Counted from the stretch's first letter, positions 6,671 through 13,872 are shown. The stretch: DNA of 15,626 nucleotides from Methanobacteriota archaeon (GCA_002731395.1 PCBQ01000041.1:3237-18862); one strand, 5' to 3'. Notes: generated by a model from the sequence alone, not told the origin. Program-made: numbers and translations.

Positions 6671-8671
6671 TCAGCATCCGAGTCCAGACTTGAGGTTGTC
6701 CAGGTTCTTCTGCATGAGCGTGAGGTAGTTGTCCTCGTTGTTCTTGGGCGCCATCTCCATGGTGTACAGGGTCAAGACCGACACGCCGTTGGTCTGGTCA
6801 ACGATGGAAGCCACGGCGTCCTCGCTGGTGTATTCTTCGATGTAGAAGTACGCGAGTTCCTTGTCTTCGATCTTCTCGACGACCTCTTCGATGTCAGCCG
6901 CTGAAGGCTCCCCCTCAGGATCCAATCCATGAACGGTCACGAATTCGAGGCCGTAGCGTTCAGCCATGTAGGAGTACGCGTTGTGGTTGGCGGCGACCTC
7001 GTCAAGGGTACACTCGCTCAGGGCGCTGAAGCCTTGGTCCAATTCGACCAGTTCAGCCATGTACGCATCAGCGTTGGCGGTGAACGTGTCTTCGCCTTCA
7101 GGGAAGGCTTCGATCATCGCGTCGCGTACCAACTTGACCTGGGCGCGGAAGGCGAGCGGATCGAGCCAGCTGTGTGGGTCGAAGCGTGCTTCTTCGTCGC
7201 CGTGGTCGTCGTGGTCGTCGCCGTGGTCGTCGTGGTCGTCGCCGTGGTCGTCATGGTCATCGCCATGATCGTCGTGGTCGTCATCGCCATGATCGTCGTG
7301 GTCGTCGCCATGGTCGTCATGGTCATCGTGGTCGTCGTGGTCATCGTGACCTTCGCCTTCCAGCACGTGCATGGTGACGTCGTGTGGCAGCGCGAAGCCG
7401 TAGTCGCCCTCGGCATCAACGTGGAGCGTGATTATGCCGTGCTCAACGTGGGTCTCGTTGCCGTGGTCATCGTCGTGCTCGGGGAAGGAGAGGCGGTGGG
7501 CCACGTGCTCCGCGTGAATCTCGGGGCCTTCGTCGCCGTGATCGTCATGGTCGTCGTCGCCATGGTCGTCATGGTCGTCGTCGCCGTGATCGTCATGGTC
7601 GTCGTCGCCGTGATCGTCATGACCGTGGTCGTGGTGGTGGTGGGCGTGAGCGCCACCCATCTTCAACACGACAAGGTCAAACGTTTCGATGCCCGTGGCT
7701 TCGAATTCGAGCACGTGCTCGCCTTCTTCCAATTCGTAGATGTGAATCATCGTGTCCGCGGGGCATGCAGCGGGGCTGTCGATGGTTTCCTCGGCCGTGT
7801 GGTGCTCGTGTCCTTCGTGGTGGTCATGCTCATCGTGCTCATCGTCGTCATGATGAGGCTCGGCGATGAGGGTGTGGTTGATGTAGGAGGGAGCCCAAGC
7901 GATGTGCTCGGTCTCGTTTAGCAGTACCCCATCGATACCAACCTGGCTGACGTCCCACTGGTCGCCCGTCTCGTTCCACACGTAGAGGGACCAGTACCAC
8001 GAGGCGTCGGCTTCCACACCGCCGATGCCTGTGATCATGTGGCCCCACGTTCCAAGCGTGGCGTTCCAGGTGATGTTGCTGCTGCTGAGGGCGGTGGTGG
8101 TCAGGTTCCAGCCGGTCCAGTTCGAGTGGGCGTCCACCTCGATGGACACAGACGTGTTGTCGGGGTAGTGGACGACGACCACGTGGTGGTCTTCTTCGTG
8201 ATCCTCATGCTCTTCTTCCGCGGTGAGGTTCGTCGCTTCGTATGGCCCTTCGTTGAGGTGCTCGCACAGGTCGGCGATCAGCATTGCCTCAAATTCAAGC
8301 GCGATGTCACCGTCAGGCATGGCGTGGGTGGACACGGCCTTTGGAGCCGAAGATCCCATCGAGTCAAGGGTAGCGTCGATCCATGTCTCGAGGCCAAGGC
8401 CGTGGTAGAGGAAGAGGTCAGCCGTGCTGAGCGTAATGACATCGGCAGCCGTGGGTTCGTAGTCGTGCACCGGGATGTTCGACGGGCTGAGAAGTTGCAC
8501 GTCCACAAGGTCACCGCCCACGGCCTCAGCGAGCTGCTGCACGTGGTAGGTGGAGACCATGACGGTTCCAAGGCTGTCCTCGGTTTCGTCACCGGTGCCG
8601 AGGCAGCCGGCGAGGCTCGAGGCAATCAGCATCAGGGCAAGGAGCAGAGGCTTGGTCGTCTGCAGGTTCAT
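6671..8671 (-). CDS. znuA: Giant zinc-binding lipoprotein ZnuA with DUF4430-like and His/Asp-repeat insertions
   Basis: This is the extracytoplasmic binding lipoprotein of the zinc importer. At 666 residues it is about twice the usual 300-330. A signal peptide ends in LAGC (lipidated Cys23). The first ZnuA lobe follows, with ligand His69 in VHDYEPTAADV. The second half resumes at FDPHSWLDP with His500, then His563 in ANHNAYSYMAERYG and Glu612/Glu613 in IEEYTSED, matching the cluster-9 metal site. Between the lobes lie about 350 extra residues, replacing the family's short histidine loop. They comprise an acidic His patch (154-163), a DUF4430-like region (about 173-262) with WYWSLYVWNETG, a His patch (273-291), a β-rich segment with CPADT, and His/Asp repeats at 341-379 and 442-491. 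The role is presumably zinc capture; the inserts may buffer metal or bind another ligand. The core assignment is secure; the DUF4430 call is tentative. Confidence 0.92.
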   Translation of the reverse strand: MNLQTTKPLLLALMLIASSLAGCLGTGDETEDSLGTVMVSTYHVQQLAEAVGGDLVDVQLLSPSNIPVHDYEPTAADVITLSTADLFLYHGLGLETWIDATLDSMGSSAPKAVSTHAMPDGDIALEFEAMLIADLCEHLNEGPYEATNLTAEEEHEDHEEDHHVVVVHYPDNTSVSIEVDAHSNWTGWNLTTTALSSSNITWNATLGTWGHMITGIGGVEADASWYWSLYVWNETGDQWDVSQVGIDGVLLNETEHIAWAPSYINHTLIAEPHHDDDEHDEHDHHEGHEHHTAEETIDSPAACPADTMIHIYELEEGEHVLEFEATGIETFDLVVLKMGGAHAHHHHDHGHDDHGDDDHDDHGDDDHDDHGDDDHDDHGDEGPEIHAEHVAHRLSFPEHDDDHGNETHVEHGIITLHVDAEGDYGFALPHDVTMHVLEGEGHDDHDDHDDHDDHGDDHDDHGDDDHDDHGDDHDDHGDDHDDHGDDHDDHGDEEARFDPHSWLDPLAFRAQVKLVRDAMIEAFPEGEDTFTANADAYMAELVELDQGFSALSECTLDEVAANHNAYSYMAERYGLEFVTVHGLDPEGEPSAADIEEVVEKIEDKELAYFYIEEYTSEDAVASIVDQTNGVSVLTLYTMEMAPKNNEDNYLTLMQKNLDNLKSGLGC
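7199..7348 (-). repeat. In-frame tandem repeat coding HDDHGDD units (block 2 of ZnuA)
   Basis: About 150 bases of near-perfect tandem repeat, mostly with a 21-base period, encode residues 442-491 of ZnuA. The unit reads as DDHDDHG, with shorter HDD triplets at its start. Silent GAC/GAT and CAC/CAT changes show that the copies are not all recent. The repeat is placed directly before the His500 metal-ligand motif. It should bind many divalent metal ions and is likely to vary in length by slippage. Confidence 0.9.
7535..7651 (-). repeat. In-frame tandem repeat coding HDDHGDDD units (block 1 of ZnuA)
   Basis: About 117 bases encode residues 341-379 of ZnuA. They begin with a run of four histidines, then three copies of an eight-residue DHDDHGDD unit (24-base period). 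The period differs from block 2, but both blocks end in HDDHGDE. That suggests either a shared origin by internal duplication or independent expansion from the same seed. Confidence 0.88.
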
Positions 8672-8684
8672 GGCCTCTCCGGAG

Positions 8685-8701
8685 AATATTAGATATTTAA
8701 T
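8685..8701 (-). promoter_or_regulatory. Candidate znuA promoter: TATA-like box overlapped by an inverted repeat
   Basis: The 84-base gap between thrS and znuA contains a strongly AT-rich patch. On the minus strand, ATTAAATAT (8701-8693) is centred 26 bases before the znuA ATG, the archaeal TATA-to-start distance. This suggests a leaderless or very short-leader message. Overlapping it is an inverted repeat, AATAT-CTA-ATATT (8697-8685), that a metal-responsive repressor could use as an operator. A GGAGAGG ends only 2 bases before the ATG, too close for a normal Shine-Dalgarno. The regulator is not in the window. Confidence 0.5.
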
Positions 8702-8716
8702 GAGTTTTATTATTCC

Positions 8717-8729
8717 AAGCCTTGGGCTT
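8717..8729. other. Short inverted repeat between thrS and znuA
   Basis: AAGCC-TTG-GGCTT can form a 5-base-pair stem with a 3-base loop. It lies 27 bases after the thrS stop. No T-tract follows on the minus strand, so it is a poor terminator candidate. It may be chance, or part of the znuA upstream region. Confidence 0.25.
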
Positions 8730-8755
8730 CGAACAACGACCAGCGGGCTACCCGT

Positions 8756-10747
8756 TCACCGGCGCTCGCTGATTTCCTTGAGGAGTGCGTTGCGGAAGTC
8801 ATCGAAGGGCACGCCCTTGTGCTCTTCACGGTCCGGTCCGAGGTAGGTCACGTTCCGTCCTTCCACCTCGGACTCACCGAGGATGAGCAGGTAGGCTGGG
8901 CGCATCTTCCGATGGGTTCGCAGTTTCTTGCCGATGGTGTCGTCGCTGTCGTCCACCAGCACACGGACGCCAGCCTCGCGCAGGTCAGCCGCGAGCTCGG
9001 CTGCGTAAGCGGCGTGCTTCTCGGAAATGGTCAGCATGTGGACCTGTGTGGGCGAGAGCCACGTGGGGAACATGCCAGCGAAGTGCTCGATGAGCACGCC
9101 GACGAAGCGCTCCATCGACCCGAAAGGCGCGCGGTGAATCATGACCGGGCGGTGCATCTCGCCGTCACTCCCTTTGTAGGTCAAATCGAAGCGCTCGGGC
9201 AGGTTATAATCCACCTGAACGGTGCCGAGTTGCCACTCGCGGCCAATGACGTCTTTGACGACGAAGTCGATCTTCGGCCCGTAGAAGGCGGCTTCACCGG
9301 GCTCCTCGGTCCAGGCCACGCCGAGGCTTTCCGCCGCATCACGGCAGGCTTGTTCGGCCTTGTCCCAGCGGGCAGGGTCGCCGACGTACTTGGTGGAATC
9401 AGGGTCGCGCAGGCCCACACGGACGCGGTAGTCCTCCATGCCGAGCGTGCCGAAGATAATCTGCACCAGTTCAATGCAGCCCAGCACCTCCTGCGCGATT
9501 TGATCCTCGGTCACGAAAAGGTGAGCGTCGTCTTGGGTGAAGCCACGTACGCGGGTCATGCCGGAAATCTCGCCAGATTGTTCCCAGCGGTACACCGTGC
9601 CGAATTCGGCCAAGCGCAGCGGTAGGTCGCGGTAAGAGCGGGCTTGTGAGGCATAGATCTTCACGTGGTGCGGGCAGTTCATCGGCTTCAGCAGGTAGCC
9701 TTCGATGTCCCCAGCGGACATCATGTTCGACAACTCGCCGCAGGTGCAGCCTTCGTCGGAGAGCCGCTTCATGAGGTCGCGTTCCACCAAAGGCGGGTAC
9801 TGGCTGTCTTGGTAGTAGGGGAAGTGACCAGAGGTGCGGTAGAGGTCGAGTTTCCCAATGTTGGGCGTGAACACTTGGCTGTAGCCTTGTCTTCGCAGGT
9901 GGTGGCTGATGAAGTCCTGTAACTCTTGCCGAATGACCGCGCCGCGTGGCGTCCAGAGGATGAGGCCTTGGCCCACTTCTTCATCGACGTGGAACAGGCG
10001 CAATTCCTTGCCCAACTTGCGGTGGTCACGCTTCTTGGCTTCCTCGAGGCGTGCGAGGGTCGCCTTCAGGGCCTCCTTCGTGGGCTCGACCAGGCCGTAG
10101 ATGCGCACGAGTTGTTCGCGGTCTTGGTCGCCACGCCAGTAGGCAGTGGACACTGAGGTCAAGCGCACATGCATGAGCGTCGCCGTTCTGGGCACGTGCG
10201 GACCAAGGCAGAGGTCGTACCAGTCACCTTGGCGGTAGATGGTCGAGCCCTCCCCGGCTTCGAGCTTGTCATCGATGATTTCGAGCTTGTACGGATTGTG
10301 CTCAAAGTGGTCCCGAAGGTCTGCTTCGCCCAGTTCTACGCGCTCCACAGAGTGGTTGCGTCGGGCAATCTCGTGCATCTTCTTCTGAATTGGCTTGAGG
10401 TCGCTTTCGCTGATGGGTTCCATTGCGAAATCGTAGTAGAAGCCGCGGTCGATGGGAGGTCCAATGGTTGGCTTGGCATCGGGGTACAACTCGTTCACCG
10501 CTTGCGCGAGCAAGTGGGCAGCAGAGTGCCGCAAGATGTACATCCCCTCCGGGCTGCTGGTCGAAATCCCTGTGACGCTGCAATCTTTGTGGAGCATGGT
10601 CGACAGGTCGCATTCCACGCCGTCGACGTAGGCGGCAACGCAACCGTGCTTTCGCCCAAGGGCATCGGTCACGACCTCGCCTGCAGTGATGCCTGCAGCG
10701 TACTCGTTGACCGTGCCGTCAGGCAGCGTGACGTGGACCATCGCCAT
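8756..10747 (-). CDS. thrS: Threonyl-tRNA synthetase, bacterial-type with full editing domain
   Basis: This 663-residue class II synthetase charges tRNA-Thr. The domains in order are an N-terminal TGS-like domain (about 4-62), then the editing domain with HSAAH (His74, His78) and CLGPH (Cys180, His184). The catalytic core then carries PMNCPHH, FTQDDAH and MIHRAPFGSMERF, and the anticodon-binding domain follows from about 567. Cys358, His409 and His538 correspond to the catalytic zinc ligands of the E. coli enzyme. The editing domain is the bacterial form, unlike the unrelated one of most archaeal ThrRS. A cysteine-containing insert (SDEGCTCGEL) precedes the zinc cysteine. The frame stays open upstream to 11074, but that extension is low-complexity basic sequence and overlaps another ORF. 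I therefore choose the ATG at 10747, two residues before VHVTLPDG. znuA follows 84 bases downstream. Confidence 0.95.
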   Translation of the reverse strand: MAMVHVTLPDGTVNEYAAGITAGEVVTDALGRKHGCVAAYVDGVECDLSTMLHKDCSVTGISTSSPEGMYILRHSAAHLLAQAVNELYPDAKPTIGPPIDRGFYYDFAMEPISESDLKPIQKKMHEIARRNHSVERVELGEADLRDHFEHNPYKLEIIDDKLEAGEGSTIYRQGDWYDLCLGPHVPRTATLMHVRLTSVSTAYWRGDQDREQLVRIYGLVEPTKEALKATLARLEEAKKRDHRKLGKELRLFHVDEEVGQGLILWTPRGAVIRQELQDFISHHLRRQGYSQVFTPNIGKLDLYRTSGHFPYYQDSQYPPLVERDLMKRLSDEGCTCGELSNMMSAGDIEGYLLKPMNCPHHVKIYASQARSYRDLPLRLAEFGTVYRWEQSGEISGMTRVRGFTQDDAHLFVTEDQIAQEVLGCIELVQIIFGTLGMEDYRVRVGLRDPDSTKYVGDPARWDKAEQACRDAAESLGVAWTEEPGEAAFYGPKIDFVVKDVIGREWQLGTVQVDYNLPERFDLTYKGSDGEMHRPVMIHRAPFGSMERFVGVLIEHFAGMFPTWLSPTQVHMLTISEKHAAYAAELAADLREAGVRVLVDDSDDTIGKKLRTHRKMRPAYLLILGESEVEGRNVTYLGPDREEHKGVPFDDFRNALLKEISERR

Positions 10748-10805
10748 GGTGTTCCCCGGCTTTGGGGTCAGGCTCGACCACTTGAACCGTCCGTCGTTGC
10801 ACGCC

Positions 10806-11123
10806 TCACCACGCAATATCGTCGTCGTCCGCGAGGTCCACGGTCGGGCGAGCAACGAGGTCGACTTCAGGGGCGGGTGACCGAGGTTCACGGCCTTCAA
10901 CGTGCATGATGTCCGGGGCTTTCGCTTGTGTTCCTCCGGTGTAGTTGACCGGTGTCGACGGGGGCGCAGGCTCTGGTGGAGGCTCGGACTCTTCATTGGC
11001 CACTTGGACTTCGGGAGCGGCCTGCATGTCAGCGACGCCTGCGGCAAAAAGGTCCTCCACCCGTGGCGTGACATCGTCCGGGTGGCGTGGCTCCATGGAT
11101 CCCGCAGAGTGCAGGAGCGGCAT
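10806..11123 (-). CDS. Small acidic, proline-rich protein of unknown function
   Basis: This is a 105-residue frame that I do not recognise. It has a short N-terminal region with a possible helix (PRVEDLFAAGVADMQAAPEV), a Pro/Glu-rich linker (PPPEPAPP near 50), and a C-terminus ending in four aspartates followed by IAW. It is acidic and has no membrane segment or cysteine. Codon choice favours G/C in the third position and the composition fits acidic proteins of this organism, whereas the alternative same-strand frame here (a 5' extension of thrS) is basic and implausible. The gene sits 58 bases upstream of thrS and 56 bases from a divergent plus-strand gene. The start could be the ATG at 11123 or at 11096; neither has a clear Shine-Dalgarno. 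Probably a disordered, possibly lineage-specific protein. Confidence 0.55.
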   Translation of the reverse strand: MPLLHSAGSMEPRHPDDVTPRVEDLFAAGVADMQAAPEVQVANEESEPPPEPAPPSTPVNYTGGTQAKAPDIMHVEGREPRSPAPEVDLVARPTVDLADDDDIAW

Positions 11124-11179
11124 GAAGATGGCGCTGGTTCCGAGCGGACCTTGATGAGGCCCCCACTGTTCGCAGCACC

Positions 11180-12331
11180 ATGCGCATCGGACTGGTCGTC
11201 AATCCAGACGCCGGTTTGGGCGGGCGACTCGCCTTCAAGGGCAGCGACGGGCGAGCGGCCGAAGCGCGTGCAGCGGGTGCAGAGGATCGCGCAGGCCCGA
11301 GGATGAACGAGGCGTTGCGCGCCTTTGCTGACCTCTTGGCCTCGCCGCTAAACCGCACCAAAATGGAACCCACCTTCGTCGGCTGGACCGGGCGTATGGG
11401 TGAAACGTGGTTGCCTGAGGGTTTCTCAATCGAAGCGATTGGCAACACACCAGACACGACCAGCGCCGCTTCAACCGCCGAATTGGTCGGCGAACTTCTG
11501 TCGGCAGGCGTCGACGCCATGTTGTACGCGGGAGGCGACGGTACGACCCGCGACATCGTTGAGGCCCTCGGTCGGCTTGGTGAGGAAGCGGCCACGACCC
11601 CGCTCATCGGCGTGCCAGGTGGCGTCAAGATGCACAGCGGTTGCTTCGCAACCACACCCACGGCCGCCGCAGAGGTCCTGATGGCTTTCGCTCAAGGCGA
11701 CTTGAGGACGGCCCTGACCGAAGTGATGGACCTGGACGAAGAGGTCTACCTGAAGGGCGAATGGCGCGTTCGGATGTACGGTGAAGCGTGGACCCCTGCA
11801 AGCCCACGCTTCATGCAGGGTGCCAAGGAACAGGTCGAGCGGGAATCCGAAGAAGATACCATCGAAGGCATGGCCGAGCACGTTCGTCTGCTGATGGAGG
11901 ACGAGAACCTCATGATCGTATGGGGGAGTGGTGGCACGCTGCGCACCATCGGGCGGCATCTCGATCTGGACCTGACCTTGCTTGGCATCGACGTGGTGCA
12001 TGCAGGCGAGGTGCACGCAGATCTCGATGAGGCCGCGTTGCTCAACGTGATTCGGGCGCATGACGGCCCGCGGATGTTGTTGCTTTCGCCGATGGGCGGC
12101 CAGGGCTTCCTCATCGGACGTGGGAACCTGCAACTTTCGCCCGATGTCCTCCTGGCCATCGGCCTTGATCATCTGCTGGCTGTGGCCACGCCGTCGAAAT
12201 TGCTTGGATTGTCGTCGCTGCGCATCGACACGGGCTCTGCGGACCTCGACGCCACCTTCCTTGAGCGTCGCTTTGTGAAGGTCCTGCAGGGCTTCAGAAC
12301 CACGCGGGTCATGCGCGTGCACGGGGCCTGA
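11180..12331 (+). CDS. Predicted ATP-NAD kinase of the COG3199 (AcoX-like) family
   Basis: This 383-residue cytoplasmic protein is predicted to use ATP or polyphosphate to phosphorylate NAD to NADP. The N-terminus has the COG3199 pattern NPDAGLGGxxxxKGSDG at 8-24. The NAD-kinase/diacylglycerol-kinase fold follows, with the nucleotide motif GGDGTTRD at 118-125. GVPGGVKMHSGCFATTP lies at 144-160, and the C-terminal GGQGFLIGRGNLQLSP at 306-321 is also family-specific. The family lacks direct biochemical proof in most lineages, so the activity is a prediction. The ATG at 11180 is the natural start because the first strand, MRIGLVVNP, begins there. No Shine-Dalgarno precedes it, consistent with a leaderless message, though no clear TATA box is visible either. 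It is divergent from the small acidic ORF and followed 38 bases later by the zinc-ribbon gene. Confidence 0.88.
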   Translation: MRIGLVVNPDAGLGGRLAFKGSDGRAAEARAAGAEDRAGPRMNEALRAFADLLASPLNRTKMEPTFVGWTGRMGETWLPEGFSIEAIGNTPDTTSAASTAELVGELLSAGVDAMLYAGGDGTTRDIVEALGRLGEEAATTPLIGVPGGVKMHSGCFATTPTAAAEVLMAFAQGDLRTALTEVMDLDEEVYLKGEWRVRMYGEAWTPASPRFMQGAKEQVERESEEDTIEGMAEHVRLLMEDENLMIVWGSGGTLRTIGRHLDLDLTLLGIDVVHAGEVHADLDEAALLNVIRAHDGPRMLLLSPMGGQGFLIGRGNLQLSPDVLLAIGLDHLLAVATPSKLLGLSSLRIDTGSADLDATFLERRFVKVLQGFRTTRVMRVHGA

Positions 12332-12369
12332 CCGGGACCTTCTTGTTCTCTCTCGCCCACGTTAAGAGC

Positions 12370-12603
12370 ATGAAGAACAGCGGCGTTTGTCCAAAGTGTC
12401 AGAGCACGAACATCAAGATCAACAGCCTTGGGTCGTGGGGAAACCTGACAGCGGGCAACTTCTACCGTTGCACAACGTGTGGGTTTACGGAAATCTGGTC
12501 GGACAAGGGTCACCAGCGTGACATGAAAATCCTCATCGGTGTCAGCATTGGGGCGTGCATCATCGCTGTGGGCATGCTGGCTTATTTCACAATGGCCGGC
12601 TGA
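12370..12603 (+). CDS. Small zinc-ribbon membrane-anchored protein
   Basis: This is a 77-residue protein. An N-terminal zinc ribbon has two CxxC knuckles, CPKC at 7-10 and CTTC at 34-37, separated by 23 residues. A short acidic/basic linker is followed by one transmembrane segment at about 52-74, which would place the ribbon on the cytoplasmic side. Such ribbons with FYRCTTCGFTEIW-type second knuckles occur in many small prokaryotic proteins of unknown role. I choose the ATG at 12370; the frame opens at a TTG (12343) but those nine extra codons look unlikely. It is likely co-transcribed with the NAD kinase-like gene. Its TGA abuts the rmuC stop on the other strand with no gap. Function unknown. 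Confidence 0.8.
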   Translation: MKNSGVCPKCQSTNIKINSLGSWGNLTAGNFYRCTTCGFTEIWSDKGHQRDMKILIGVSIGACIIAVGMLAYFTMAG

Positions 12604-13839
12604 TCATTCCTCATCGACCACCGTTGGCGCTTTCAGCGCCATGTCAACGCGGGTTAAGTCCTCCAATTGTGCGGCCGTGTTGTCGGAGATTTGCATGTCT
12701 TCCAAGCGCCGGGCTTGTGGGAGCACGCGACCTTCCCAACTGTTGACCGCCTTGTTGTACGCCTCCGTTGCCTTGCCAAGGTCCTTGCCGACCTTCGCAA
12801 AATGGCCCGACCATGTCGCCATGCGGCTGTAGAATTCACGTGCTGTGCCAACAATCTCTTCGGCTTGTTCAGCAAACTGCACCTGTTGCCACGTCAGCGC
12901 CACCGTTCGAAGCAGGGCGATCAGCGAAGCTGGTGAGGCGATGACGACGCGTCGGTCCATCGCCCACTCGTGCAGGCCGGGGTCCCGATCAAAGGCAGCC
13001 GAAATTAGCGCCTCAGAGGGCACGAACATCACCACGAATTGCGCCCGGTCGCCAAAGCTGCTCCAGTATTCTTTCCTGGTCAGTTCCGCGACGCGCCCAC
13101 GCAAGGCCTTGGCATGTTGGTCCATCAAGGCCTCACGCTGAGGTCCTTCCTCGATCTCCAAGGCCTCAAGGTAGTGTTTCGCCGTCGCTTTCGCATCGAT
13201 GGGGATGACGCCGTCACCGGGCAGGTGGACGATGACGTCAGGGCGGCCTGTGTCGGTGCTGGCCTGTTCCTCAAAATCTGCATGAGCGTTCATCCCCGCC
13301 AGCTCCAGGATGTTTCGAAGCGCAACTTCACCCCAGTCGCCGCGAACGGCTGAAGATCGCCTGAGGGCCGTGGACAGGTTGCTGGCCTCCGTCCCCAGCC
13401 GTGAAGCGAGCGCGCCGACTTCCTGCATCTGCCGCTCCACCCCTGCGATGGCGCCGATGCGCTTCTCTTCGAGTGCTTGCGTGGCTTCGCCAAGGCTGGC
13501 GAGGGATTCCTCGATGGGCTTGACAAGCCCCTCCATTTCGGTGATGTGGGCTTTTGCTTCCTTCTCGGCTTCACTCTGCAGGCGCTTGAAACGTTCTTCC
13601 GCGATGTCGAGGAAGTCTTTGCGTTGCTGTTCGGCCATCCGGCTGCTCAGGGCCGTCATGCGGTCCTCGAGGGCTTGATCTTGCCCGGCTGTTGCGGCCA
13701 TGGTCGCCTCCAATTGCGCAATCCGGGCGACGTCTTCCGCACGTGCCTCTGCGGCTTTGCGACCCGCCAAGGTCCATGCCAATCCCCCCACAAGTACGGC
13801 CAAGCCAACGGCGACGAGGGAGGTTTCGAGGGCGCTCAT
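12604..13839 (-). CDS. rmuC: RmuC family DNA recombination protein
   Basis: This 411-residue protein has an N-terminal membrane anchor (about 6-25) and a long coiled coil (about 28-165) rich in Glu, Ala and Arg. The RmuC nuclease-like domain (about 165-345) follows. It carries RGDWGE at 166-171, RPDVIV at 199-204 and the PD-(D/E)XK-like IDAK at 214-217. Asp201, Asp215 and Lys217 fit the predicted catalytic set, and MFVPSEALISAAF at 271-283 is a family block. RmuC limits DNA inversions in E. coli; its molecular action is unclear. The family is mainly bacterial, so its presence here suggests transfer if the host is an archaeon. The ATG at 13839 is 33 bases after pyrG in the same direction, with no Shine-Dalgarno. 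Its stop is back to back with that of the plus-strand zinc-ribbon gene (TGATCA). Confidence 0.92.
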   Translation of the reverse strand: MSALETSLVAVGLAVLVGGLAWTLAGRKAAEARAEDVARIAQLEATMAATAGQDQALEDRMTALSSRMAEQQRKDFLDIAEERFKRLQSEAEKEAKAHITEMEGLVKPIEESLASLGEATQALEEKRIGAIAGVERQMQEVGALASRLGTEASNLSTALRRSSAVRGDWGEVALRNILELAGMNAHADFEEQASTDTGRPDVIVHLPGDGVIPIDAKATAKHYLEALEIEEGPQREALMDQHAKALRGRVAELTRKEYWSSFGDRAQFVVMFVPSEALISAAFDRDPGLHEWAMDRRVVIASPASLIALLRTVALTWQQVQFAEQAEEIVGTAREFYSRMATWSGHFAKVGKDLGKATEAYNKAVNSWEGRVLPQARRLEDMQISDNTAAQLEDLTRVDMALKAPTVVDEE

Positions 13840-13872
13840 GCGCGGGCATCTGCGTCGAGGGTTCTTGAACGC

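Noticed and set aside
7199..7651. CRISPR-like repeated array
   Set aside because: The units are contiguous, in frame, without unique spacers, and code a metal-binding tract.
6929..7921. 330-codon plus-strand open frame antisense to znuA, rich in Val, Met and Ala
   Set aside because: It is the complement of the His/Asp repeats (GTC/GTG runs) and of biased codons in znuA. The minus-strand frame has a signal peptide and all ZnuA motifs.
8717..8755. Rho-independent style terminator after thrS
   Set aside because: Two small stems (8717-8729 and CGGGCTACCCG near 8744-8754) exist, but neither is followed by a T-tract on the transcribed strand.
10748..11074. 109-residue N-terminal extension of threonyl-tRNA synthetase
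   Set aside because: It is basic, low-complexity sequence with no family counterpart, and the TGS-like domain starts right after the ATG at 10747. The DNA is better explained by the acidic ORF in another frame.
11471..12322. 283-codon minus-strand open frame antisense to the NAD kinase-like gene
   Set aside because: The plus-strand frame has several COG3199 motifs; the minus-strand product has none.
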